Assembly: GCA_949130485.1 (NCBI GenBank)
Contig: OX422205.1
Span: forward strand, 6,618,235-6,682,234
Source of the DNA: Agelas oroides
Taxonomy: Eukaryota; Porifera; Demospongiae; Agelasida; Agelasidae
Length of the DNA stretch: 64,000 bases
Direction of reading: 5' to 3'
The position numbers and the translations under genes are program-made. Below are positions 33,301 to 46,900 of the stretch, in pieces. The notes under the pieces are model-generated. The model saw nothing but the letters and a program-made list of their open reading frames with translations. It ran no database searches and was not told the DNA's origin. Each line of letters opens with the position of its first letter. Positions within the stretch are counted from its first letter, which is position 1.

Positions 33301-36300
33301 CTAGCTTCCTCCACACTCCCTTTCCCTGCCTCCTATAGGAAGGGAGTTGCACCAAGTAGCATAGGGTCAGGGCTTCAGCAGTTTTGCAGTTCAGTGATAT
33401 CCATAGCAACCATTGACCTCACAGACTGCAAGCTCTCCAGTGACACTGTCGTGTGAGTGTAGTGGAAGTTGCGATCTCTTAACACTATGACATGCTGACA
33501 GAGGCTCACTTGGCTGATGTGTCACATCTCCCCCTCCTCCCCCTCCTCCCCCTCCTCCCCTTCCCCCCCATGCACACACACACACACACACACATACAGT
33601 GGTATGCTGGAAGGGCTGGGAGTGAATCCCAATATTAGTGCAGTGGACCTAAAGCTGGCCTCTAATGACCTAGGCCAGGGACGTGATCCACAGAACCTTG
33701 CCAGTGTGTTCTCGCGAACAGCCTGCCTGCATCGTCTTGACATCTCAGACTGTGGGCTGGACAACATTCTCCCTGAGTTTGTGCAGCAACTTGCAGCAAA
33801 TCCTGCCATCAGGCACCTAGCCATCGGGAGGAACTTCAATGGGAAGGCAAAGTGAGAGAGAGATGATCATTGTTTGTTTAGCAAACCATTCAGCAGTGCT
33901 GCCTTTCCCTCTCAGTGTTCGAGCCCAGGCTCTGGAGTGTCTTGCCTCCTTCCTCTCACGAGAGGACTGCCAGCTGGAGTCGCTGTGTCTGAACGAGTCT
34001 CGACTGAAGGAACAGACCACAGTGGTACTCAATGCCATGGCAACCAACATGAACCTCACCACCCTCAATATCAGGTATGACCATGGGTGGGGGCAGCTTT
34101 CGCTGGAACAATACCGATCATTTCTCCTACCCTTCTCTCTCTCTCTCTCTTTCCTCTCCCTCTCCCTCCCCCTCACACACACACAGTGGTAATCAGATGC
34201 AGAACCGTGGGGCAAGGTGTCTTGCAAAGGCACTGCTCACCAACTGCAAGTTGAGAGAGGTGTCGTGGGACCACAATGAAACCACCCTCTATGGTTTCCA
34301 GGATGTGGTCAATTCTCTGGAACAGTGAGTGCAGCCAACCAACCTCACTGTGCCTGGTAGCACACAATCATGATCAAATGTGTCCTTTGTACTGCAGCAA
34401 CTGTACGCTGCGCACAATGCCTCTCCCACTGTTTGATATTGGTCGAGCGGGAAAGGACCCTTCCATCGAGGAGGCGATGCAAAAAATTCAGGTGTTGCTA
34501 TGTAGGAACCACTCGGACGAGCGGCTGAAAGTGGAGTTGTCTGCACGGCATCGGCAAAGGTTGCTCACTGCTGCTCAGCAGAGTGTGAGTGGAGGAGGGG
34601 GAGGGGGGAGGAAGTGGGGAGAGAGGAGAAGCATCCATGCTACTTGGAGGTGCCAATAGCAATGGCAAGGGATAATGGATCTTCTCCAAGAAAGTACTTT
34701 TCTAATACTTTGCCGAATGACCAATCAGGTTTGTGCATTTCTACAGGCGGTGTTGGGTCGGGAGGTGGTACAACTGGAAGACCTAGTGAAGTGGGCGGAG
34801 AAGGCCCAAGGTCCCTCCCACAAGGATGTCACCGAGGCATGTGAGGTCAAGGATCAGGCAAACAGTGTTGTCAAGGTGAGGAAATGGATTGGTGTTGAGT
34901 GATGCTCTTGTAGGGATACCTTTGGTGCTGGTGTTCTCCAGCTGACAGATGGACTGTACTCACCACATGTGGAAGCAGAGCAGTTTGAAGCCATACAAGA
35001 GGAAGTCAGGTCCCTGCTCGACTCTTTCATGGAGAAACTCTTCAAGGAGCATGTGCAAGTGTGTGAATGGAGGGGGAGACTAGTGCCCTGCTGTTGCGTT
35101 CATATCTGTTGTGTGACTCCTGCAGGAGAGCTCCGAGCACATGGTGTCCCAGAGCATGAAGGCATGCCCACAGCTTCTCTCTGAGGAGATACTGCGGCAA
35201 TTTGTGGTGGCAGAGATGGGGGAGGACTTTCTGGAGGCAAAGAAAGTGGTGGGGCACAAGATGGCTCCTGAGATCATCAGTCGCATCAGCTCCATCAACC
35301 TGGATGTGGCCGCCCACATCTCTGAGCTGATTACAGACCGCATCCTGGAGAAGCTAGAGAAGAGCAACCGCAGACTGGTGGGTGGGGCTGCACTTGTGTA
35401 TGTGTATCAATACCATATATGGAAATTAACCCAGTGTGTGGTATGTCACTCTTAGCTCAAGCTGCAGAAGGCATCTGTGACAAGTGGCTCTACTCCAGAG
35501 CAAAGGGTCTCACGTAACTTCACATTCCGGGTTCAGGGAGAGGATTCACCTCGTGATAAGAAGAAGAGGAAACGAAGACTAGATTCTGATGAAGGTAAGG
35601 AGGAGGGAGTTGGCAGGAGGGTAGATATATTGGAGTATTAACTGCTCTTTCTCCTCCTCCTACCCTCCTTCCTTCCTTCCCTCCCCCTCCCATCCTCCCT
35701 CCCTCCCCTCTTTCCTTCCTTCCCTCCCCCTCCTACCCTCCCTCCCTTCCTCCCTCCCCTCTTTCCTTCCTTCCTTCCCCCCTACCCTCCCTCCATTCCT
35801 CCCATCCCTCCCCCTCCAGTTGCGCTGCCCACTGATCCCCTGGAGACAGATGGCCCGTCCCTGGAGCACCTTGGAAAGACGAGACCGAAGCCTGCGCGGT
35901 TGCAGAGAGGTGGTCGAAGGTCTACTGTGAAGCCAGCTGTACAGCCCTTGGAGGAGACAACAGATGCTCCACAGACAGAACAACCAGATGGGTCCCAGAT
36001 GGACAAACCAGAGAATGCGTCACAGGAGAAACCACATGACAAACCAAAGGAGAATAATGAGGAGAAAGTAGCAGAGGAGAAAGTAGAGGAGAAACGGGAG
36101 GAGAAAGTAGCGGAGAAAAAGGAGGAGAAACGGGAGGAGAAAGTAGTGGAGAAAAAGGAGGAGAAACAGGAGGAGAAAGTAGAGGAGAAAAAGGAAGAGG
36201 AGGTGGAGAAACGGGAGGAGGTGGAGAAACAAGAGGAGCAAAAAGAAAAGCTGGAGGAAGAACCAGAGCAGCAGCCAGGGGAAAACGTGGTGGAGAAATG

Positions 36301-37960
36301 TGAAGAGAAACCGGTAGATGAACGAAAAGAGAATCAGGAAGAGAAACTTGGAGAGGAGAAAGTGCAGGAGCAGCCAGCTGGAGAAGGGGTAGAGACCCTG
36401 GCGGGAAAACCAGCTGCAAAGGAAGAGGCAAGGCTAAAGGAAACACCAGAGGTAGAGGCACAGAAAGCTGACCAGCCGGAGGAGGTGCAGACTAGCCCAG
36501 CAAAGGAGGAGGAGGAGGAGAACAGAGCAGTATCCCCTCAGACTACCACCCTAGCACCGTCACCTGTACCAGAACCCTCCCTTATGTGAGTCACTAGAAC
36601 CCTCCCAGTCCACAGTAGTACATTGTTGCCGCTGTTCTTCAGTTCTTCTGTAGAAAGCCATGCAACCTCCAGGGAGCTGTCTTCCCCTTCAGAGGAGCCT
36701 GCAGTCAGTGAAAAGTCCCCTGAAACAGAGGTAAGGAGTGTCTGCATGGCTACCACAAGTAGCTTGCTTGCTTGGTTGCATGAAGCAAAGGCGAGTGGTG
36801 TGTCCTGCCTCATTTGTCCTGTGACTCCAAACCTCTTCTTTCCATCCCACAGATGTCCACCAGCACCGAAGGGACACCATCCAAAGAGCTCTCTAAAAAG
36901 AAGTCAAAGAAGGTTAAGAAGCAAGACAAAGTGGCTGGCTCCTCCGTCTCTCCCGAACCTGCACTCACCCCAAAGGAGAGGACGAAAGAAAAGAGGAAGT
37001 AAGTGTTTGTTAGGGAGGAGTAGGTCCCCATCAAACAGGTCACGTGTGTGCTGTTATTCTTTTTTGCCTAAATACCATTCAGATCTGGGCTTTCCAAGAT
37101 ATTCAGCCGTTCAAAGCCAAAGGAAGAAGGGACAGGCAGAGTGACTCCAGACTTGGGGAAGGAACAGAAGGAGGTAAGAGGATGGTGCTGTAACATGGTA
37201 TATGCCCCCTTGACAGCTGAATCATTTGACACTACAGGAGCCCCCAGCTGTGCCCCAGCCCAAGGTGAAAGCTGAGCCAGAGGTGGTTGTCCAGTTGCCG
37301 CCAGCTGAAGTGGTCCACAGGACCCCGCCCCCAGTGAAACATAAACCAAGGAGAGCCAAGAGTATTGAGGTGGAGGAAGGAGAGAGACCAGCGGTGGAAG
37401 AAGGGGAGAGAAAACCTCCAGTGGGTATGCCCACGCCTATGAGTGAACTGGCCAACGTTCTCAAGAAGGGTATTGCCACACCTCTGAAGCCCAGAGTAAG
37501 TGCCCCACTCTGCACCTGCTGAACTGCCATCTCACATGCTCCTCTCACTGCAGCCTTCCCCTTCGGATGGCACCTCACCACTTGCAGCAAGGCCAGCCCA
37601 CTCCTCCTCAGACTCAACGCCACCCACAGTAGCAAAGAAGCCTGACCGTCCCAAACCCAAACCAAAGCCTCGTGTGAAGAAGGCCAACACAAGTGATGGG
37701 CTGGAGACCCTTATTGCTGCAAGGGCACCACTGCATAGCTCTGTGTCTCCAGAGGGCTCTAAATCACCTGAGGTCGAAGAGCAGCCACTCACAGAGGGCA
37801 AGGAGCAGGAGGATAGGAAATCAACTGAGGCACAACGTGGTCAGCATCTGATGATTTGTCTTCTGTGAAATGTTGGTTATGTTTCTCTATATCCTCTGCA
37901 GACTCAAAGACTGACGGATCAAAAGATGGGGAGGATTCCACACTGGACACACTAGTATGA
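30390..37960 (+). CDS. CARMIL: CARMIL (capping protein regulator, LRRC16 family)
   Basis: Leucine-rich-repeat actin regulator that binds capping protein and uncaps filaments at the membrane. 29 exons: 30390-30462, 30563-30669, 31092-31142, 31308-31364, 31429-31553, 31618-31795, 31885-31958, 32061-32136, 32196-32284, 32618-32712, 32803-32889, 32955-33133, 33197-33273, 33339-33452, 33600-33851, 33916-34074, 34187-34324, 34398-34584, 34747-34875, 34942-35058, 35126-35377, 35456-35594, 35820-36585, 36644-36730, 36853-36998, 37083-37173, 37238-37495, 37554-37839, 37903-37960. A PH-like N-terminus (SSRCLILSHRPSLKLETSFN) is followed by the LRR block (LKKLVLRNCGMRPDNLMKLC, ALTHLDISDNNLDDR), a helical dimerisation region and a capping-protein-interaction motif, LEHLGKTRPKPARLQ. 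The rest is a disordered tail. Exon 23 encodes an unusual run of Glu-Glu-Lys repeats. Confidence 0.95.
30765..30905. repeat. About 20-base tandem repeat in CARMIL intron 2
   Basis: Seven or so copies of GTAGATTATGATCCTGGGGG alternating with GTGTAAATTATGATCCTGGG, varying in G-run length. Confidence 0.85.
32333..32617. repeat. Pyrimidine tract before CARMIL exon 10
   Basis: (CCCTTCCCCCT)n-type repeats run into the acceptor CTCTCAG at 32611-32617. Confidence 0.95.
35650..35819. repeat. Pyrimidine tract before CARMIL exon 23
   Basis: Two or three long imperfect copies of a CT-rich unit (TCCTTCCTTCCCTCCCCCTC), ending in the acceptor CTCCAG at 35814-35819. Confidence 0.9.
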
Positions 37961-38085
37961 ATGCTCCTAGAGCATTCAGACATTATGTTCACTTTTCCAA
38001 TTTTCATTTACAAACTGTAGTGGATTTTAGTGTTTTGTATATACTAGGTTTGACTGTTTAATGATACATGTAGAGTAGAAGATAT

Positions 38086-38516
38086 TCAATGGTTATCTGA
38101 CTTGTCCTTTGCAATCTTTACTTCAAACACAGCAACAAACGGAGCAATCATCTGCTGGGGAGGGAAAACGTGTGTAACCTTCCTCTATTTGTGTCACCAC
38201 TAAGACTAAGTAGGCCATTGTGTCTTGCAAGGCAGCCCCCCCACCCCAACTATATGGCTGCATCCTGGATGCACACACCTGGTTGAGTTGTTTCTGTGTG
38301 TCTAGTTGTAGTTTCATATCAGCTGTGCTCTTCTTCAACGAGTCAATGGCGCCTCCTATAATTTGCATGTGGTGATAATAGAGTGAGCTTAGGCTCTCTG
38401 CATGCTTCTCCTATCCAGACAGTGCTACATACGTACACTGACTTACTGATGTCGGAATTAGCCGTGTGGAGCTCTTTTGCAACTTCTGCCAACTGCTGTT
38501 GAGAGTGCGCAGTCAT
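38086..38516 (-). CDS. Small coiled-coil protein, 71 aa, unrecognised
   Basis: Three exons: 38516-38447, 38355-38279, 38154-38086. All have GT/AG introns and phases that fit, giving 72 codons with the stop. The protein starts MTAHSQQQLAEVAKELHTAN and is helical with heptad-like spacing through SLKKSTADMKLQLDTQKQLN. It then has a short hydrophobic patch MIAPFVAVFEVKIA and ends KDKSDNH. No Cys, no signal peptide. The size and helix content recall subunits of BLOC-1/BORC-type assemblies, but I cannot name it. It stands head-to-head with GMP reductase (180 bases between ATGs), and its stop is 125 bases from the CARMIL stop. Too short to be convincing by length alone; the splice structure is the main support. 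Confidence 0.6.
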
Positions 38517-38696
38517 CTCCAGCTTATGGTGGGCGGGGCTTCGATCATTGTCCGTCCCAGCCTAGCCCGGAGTAACTTGCCCGGAGTAACTTGCCCCCGG
38601 ACACTTTGCTTCGGGGTCCCTCACAGGACAGGAAAATGCATGTGTCCGGGGGTACACGTTTCCTTGGGGAACGCATATCACTGTACACGTGTAGCC

Positions 38697-40442
<1,746 letters not shown>

Positions 40443-40619
40443 TACTGGCGCATTGATGTTCACGTTGTGCGAGGGCTCCCATTTTCCCGCCAGACACTTG
40501 AAACCAACCAACCAATGGCCGTGCACCTGTAATAGCATGTTTCACGCATGCGCGAGTTATCCACGTGTGCCGGAGGTCGTGGAGCCCGCTGGCTGGTGTA
40601 GAGACGGAGGCGAGGGTGG

Positions 40620-42564
40620 ATGGATCCCGAGGTACGTGAGCGTCCAGTTTGTGATCACAAACTAGACGTTCCTAGGCTACTCCCTCCCGATCAGATCAGA
40701 AGATAAAAGCTTGTGTGAGGGAGGAGGGGGCGGGGTCTGGAAACAAGGAGACTGGGACCGTTTAGCAGCAGGGAGGGAGGGGCAAATTAGTGTATTTGAT
40801 GCAGCTTCACTCAGACCAAGAGGTTAGAAGAGATGCTTTAAGGAGCAAACCTTGCTTCTAGACCAACGGCCTTTGTCAAATGGTGGTATGCTGGGCATGC
40901 TGGAATACAATGTGCATGTGCGGTACTTCTTGTGCTGTTGGTCTGTTGTAGGCAGTTGCACGGGAGCTTCCAGAGTTCCTGCAGCTGCTGAAAGATATGA
41001 AAGAAAAAGTGCTGGCAGTGACGGAGCATGTCAAATCTGTCAAGAGCCGTGTTGAGAGTGCAGAGCATGAGAAGGTAGTCGCACAGTCACTGTGAGTGTG
41101 TTTAGCTGTCTGGCTTACACTAGCTGTGAACCATCTGATCCTGTGCACGACAAGTTCTTTCCTTACCGTGCAGGGAGTCAGCTTTCTTGAGGTGAAGAAC
41201 CACATGTTATTGAGGTGATCCCCTCCCCTTAGCCTCGTACCCAGGCAGGGAGGTACAAGGCTACCCCCTCCCCTCACTTCCTCCAGTCAGAACACTATCT
41301 CTCGTATTGTGTAATCTTTACTTAATGTGGTCCCTTCCCACTCACTCTAGCTATGTGATCAACCTGACCCAGCTGATGTTGCTGAAGACGGAGGGCTGCT
41401 CCATTGCAGGGTGTGGCCCCGTTGATCGACTGGTGGAGATTAGAACTGTGAGACAGACTAGTACCTTGCCATGGACACTGCTGATGTGTCTCTTGATGGT
41501 GTAGGTTTTGGAGAAGACTCAACCCCTAGATCAGAAGCTGCGGTACCAGATTGACAAGCTAATCAGAACAGCTACAACAGGACTATCTGGTAGGTACCAA
41601 CTCATCACCACACAAGAACACTTGTCATATCTTGTGTACCTTTACTTGCTAGTCAACGATCCACTGGCATTCAGGCCGAACCCACGCAACCTTGTGTCTA
41701 AGGTGATACCCTACATACACTGTTATGTGTGCCCCCATTGGAGATTGTTATTATTGTGTATGCAGCTGGAGGAGGAGGAGGAGGAAGAGGAGGGAAATAG
41801 TGGGGGAGAAGAGGAGGACGTGGGATCTTCCCAAGAATCCAGAGTCTATGTTCCTCCTAAAGTTGTTGCTACACCATACGGTACGTATGTGTGATGTGTC
41901 ACTGTGTCGGCCTATGGGGGTACCAGTGTATTCCTTCCTTAGAGGAGGAGGGGGAGAGGAGGGAGAGGAGACAGCAGCGGCAGAAACAGAAGGCTCTCAG
42001 AAGTTCTCTTATCCAAGACCTCCGGAATGAACTGCTGGATGCACCAGAGGAAGTCCATGTGAGCCACACCCCCTCCATCCTTAATTGCTGGTATTATAGT
42101 TTGCTTGGCTTAGGATGTTGGTTCAGGTGTGAGGAGGCAGCGTGTGGTCCAGGAGGAGAAGGAGCGAGAAAGGTAGTGATGTGTTTGTGGCTGCGCCATG
42201 GCTGTGACAATCCATCTGCTTGTTGTGCAGGTACGAGGAGGAGCATTTTCTGCGTCTGTCCCAGCCGGGACAGAAACATGGTAGGAGGGCAATGCAGGAG
42301 GAAGAGTTAACTGACTTCAGTGCCCTCAAGGGCCTGACCAGTGGAGAGGGGGTGAGGCTTCAGTTAGTACTGTACTGTTGCACTGTGAGGGTGAACAAAC
42401 CTAATTATTCCTTTCAGGAGGGCCATTCTAAGAAAAAGAGGAAGCTTTTAGGAGGAAAGTCTCGGTTTGGAAAAGGGAGGAGGAAGAAAGGTTAGTTGTG
42501 ACGGTCTCTCTCCCTCAGTTATTGACAACACACTCTCACATTCGCAGGTTCGAGGAGAAGATGA
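40620..42564 (+). CDS. NGDN: Neuroguidin (Lcp5/Sas10-family)
   Basis: Nucleolar protein of the small-subunit processome, also described as an eIF4E-binding translational regulator. 12 exons: 40620-40631, 40952-41074, 41174-41214, 41351-41447, 41505-41589, 41653-41702, 41766-41880, 41943-42058, 42114-42172, 42231-42351, 42418-42490, 42548-42564. The Sas10/Utp3/C1D domain is GVSFLEVKNHMLLSYVINLT and VLEKTQPLDQKLRYQIDKLI. It is followed by NDPLAFRPNPRNLVSK, an acidic stretch, [36 protein letters not shown] and a Lys/Arg-rich end. The first coding exon is only 12 bases (MDPE); the last carries 17 bases. It follows GMPR on the same strand after 177 bases. Confidence 0.95.
41230..41263 (+). mobile_element. 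34-base hairpin relic in NGDN intron 3
   Basis: TAGCCTCGTACC ... GGTACAAGGCTA, a 12-base terminal inverted repeat with one mismatch around a 10-base loop, starting 15 bases after the NGDN exon 3 donor. CCCTCCCCT precedes it and recurs two bases after its end, so a target duplication is suggestive only. Confidence 0.5.
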
Positions 42565-42714
42565 TGAAATAAAATGCACAGCATTCATTACAAACATTGC
42601 AACAGAAAAACATTGCAGTCACATTACATTCATTTGAGATATAATGTTGTCTCTAATATACTGGGCCGACTGGCCAATTGGGGAGTGCACAACACTATGA
42701 CAAGAGGTGGTCAG

Positions 42715-43769
<1,055 letters not shown>

Positions 43770-43923
43770 GTTCTGTACTGTCGACCGATGATCTTGCAGC
43801 TCAACAAATAAATGTTTCACCGCATAATTAGAACAATTACGAAAGAATGCGGACTCCGTACTTTTGGGGTGCGCACGTGTTAGAAAATGGTGGTGTGTCT
43901 GCAGTAGTAAACCTTCTGTCGCG

Positions 43924-46900
43924 ATGCATCTGTACGCACTGACGTTGCAGAAGGCCTCCTGCATCACGCAGGCGATACATGGAAACTTCTCGGGCACCAA
44001 GCAGCAGGAGATTATCGTGTCGCGAGGCAAGACCTTGGAGATTTTGCGCACCGACACGAACACGGGCAAGCTTCATTCACTGCTCTCCGTGGAGGTCTTT
44101 GGGCTCCTCCGTGCCATCATGCCATTTAGACTCACCGGCAGCACCAAAGGTATATTTGGAGATAAGACGCAGCCGCACTGAGATTATTCTAATTGATGCG
44201 CACCTTTTCCTGCAGACTACCTTGTCGTTGGGAGTGACTCTGGCCGGATTGTGATCTTGGAGTATGACCCTGCAAAGAACATGTTTGAAAAGGTGCAGTT
44301 TAATTCATGGAGTGTAGCCTATGGTTTGAAGATGGCATTGTTGGATGTTCAGGTGCACCAGGAGACGTTTGGGAAGAGTGGCTGCCGTCGGATAGTGCCG
44401 GGACAATATCTCGCAGTGGACCCAAAGGGACGAGCAGTTATGATTGGTATGATGACGCTGTATCCCCTGTACTTACCTCCTGTACTTAACTTCCTGTGAC
44501 CAATTCTTTCTCTTCTTCCTCCTCCTCCTCCTCCTCCTCCTCCTACAGGAGCAGTTGAGAAGCAGAAGCTAGTGTACATTCTGAACCGTGACTCAGCAGC
44601 ACGGCTCACGATATCCTCTCCCCTCGAGGCCCACAAGTCTCACACTCTCCTCTATCACATTGTGGGTGTAGATGTTGGATTTGAGAATCCCATGTTTGCC
44701 TGTCTTGAGTTGGACTGTGAGGTAGGGTCTGTGTAGTGAGGGGATTTCCCCTGTAACCTCCAGCCATCTGGCTCCATTGCTCACAGGAAGCTGACAATGA
44801 CCCAACAGGAGAGGCCGCTCAAGTGGCACAGCAGGTCAACCATGGCACCGTCTGGTTTAGCACATCTCTGCCTTCAGAGCACATGTTTCTCCCTCACACA
44901 GATGTTGACATTTTACGAGCTGGACCTGGGTCTCAACCACGTGGTGAGGAAGTATAGTGAGCCACTGGAAGACACAGCCAACATGCTTATCTCAGGTATA
45001 TACCCTGGTGTGTAATATGGGAAGGAGGGAAGGGGAGAGGGGGAATCTTTCTTGAGGTTGCTGAGGACAGTTCTAGAACTAGGATACAGATCTGATGTAC
45101 TTTTCCCTCCTTCTCCAGTCCCAGGCGGGAGTGATGGTCCGAGTGGTGTTCTGGTGTGCTGTGAGAACTACCTGGTGTACAAGAACTTTGGAGACCAGCC
45201 TGACCTCCGTTGCCCCATACCACGCAGGAAGGTGTGTAGGGGGGGAGGAGGAGGAAGAGGGAGGGTGATGTGATTGCTACTGTTTGTTTCTCTCACCTCA
45301 GCATGACTTGGATGATGCTGATCGGAGCATGCTGTTTGTGTGCAGTGCCACGCACAAGACCAAGGTGAGCTTCAGCTGCCAGTGACTGACTCTCAAGGGT
45401 ACAGACTCTCTCATTAGCCTCGGTCCCAGGCCTCCCCCGTTTTACCTTCCGTTTGCGTTCACAATAATACACGGGAGTGGAAGGCCGGTGAAAAACGGGG
45501 AAGGCCTAGGAGCATTTGTGTCCACTCACGTGATGAATGCTCCCAGGCCTTCCCCGTTTTTCGCCGGTCTTCCGCTCCCGTGTATTATTGTGAACGCAAA
45601 CAGAAGGTAAAAACGGGGGAGGCCTGGGAACGAGGCTACTCTCTCATGTCATGTCCTCCCACCCTCCCTCCCCCCACACACACATTCATTGTCCAGCACA
45701 TGTTCTTCTTCCTGGTCCAAACTGAGCAAGGCGATGTCTTCAAGGTCACCCTGGAAGCTGATGATGACGTGGTGAGTGACCTCTGCAGCAAATCACTGTT
45801 TAGGATCACATGATCACTGCAGCAGATCACGTGATCTGCTGCAGTGATCACATGACCACTGCAGCAGGTCACATGACCACTGCAGCAGGTCACATGACCA
45901 CTGCAGCAGGTCACATGACCACTGCAGCAGGTCGCATGACCACTGCAGCAGGTCGCATGACTACTGCAGCAGGTCGCATGACCACTGCAGCAGGTCACAT
46001 GACCACTGCAGCAGGTCACATGACCACTGCAGCAGATCACATGACCACTGCAGCAGATCACATGATCACTGTAGCAGATCACATGACCACTGCAGCAGAT
46101 CACATGACCATTTCATCTCTGTTACAGGTGACTGAGATTCGAATCAAGTACTTTGACACAGTGCCAGTGGCCTCATCCATGTCAGTCCTGAAGACAGGGT
46201 TTCTCTTTTGTGCCTCCGAGTTTGGCAACCAGTGAGTAAAAACATTTTTCAACTGCAGTGAACTGTCAATAGTAAGCTACCTATTCCCCTCCTCTCCCAA
46301 CCAACACCCTCACCCCCCTCCGTGCAGTGCACTCTACCAGATTGCCCATCTTGGGGACGATGATGACGAGCCAGAGTTCTCTAGTGCCATGCAGCTTGAG
46401 GAAGGAGAGACGTTTTTCTTTGCTCCCCGGCCGCTGCGTAACCTGGTCCAGGTGGACGAGATGGAGAGCCTCTCACCGATCATGGCCTGCCAGGTGCGTG
46501 GGAGGGACACACCTGTGTGTTGCAGCCTGTGATGATGAACTCTGCCGCCCCAGTCTGAATATCTCAGCGTGTGTGACAGGCAGACCCTCTGAGGCTGGCC
46601 ACACAAACCAAGTGTATCAGGAATTGTACTGTGTGTAGTGTGAATACTGTATCCTCCAATCAGATTGCAGATCTTGCTAATGAAGATACTCCCCAACTCT
46701 ATGTGGCATGTGGGCGTGGCCCTCGGTCCTCCCTACGAGTGCTCCGGCATGGCTTAGAGGTAGGGCACTTCTTGTCCTCACACTTCCACACCATCACACT
46801 CCCATACCTCCACACCCACACTTCCTATCCTCACACTCCCACACCTCCATACCCTCACATCCCACATCCTTATATGGTTGCATGAAGTGATCCAAGGTTG

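Noticed and set aside
35900-36589. Minus-strand Leu/Pro-rich frames opposite CARMIL exon 23
   Set aside because: Shadow of the Glu/Lys repeat on the coding strand.
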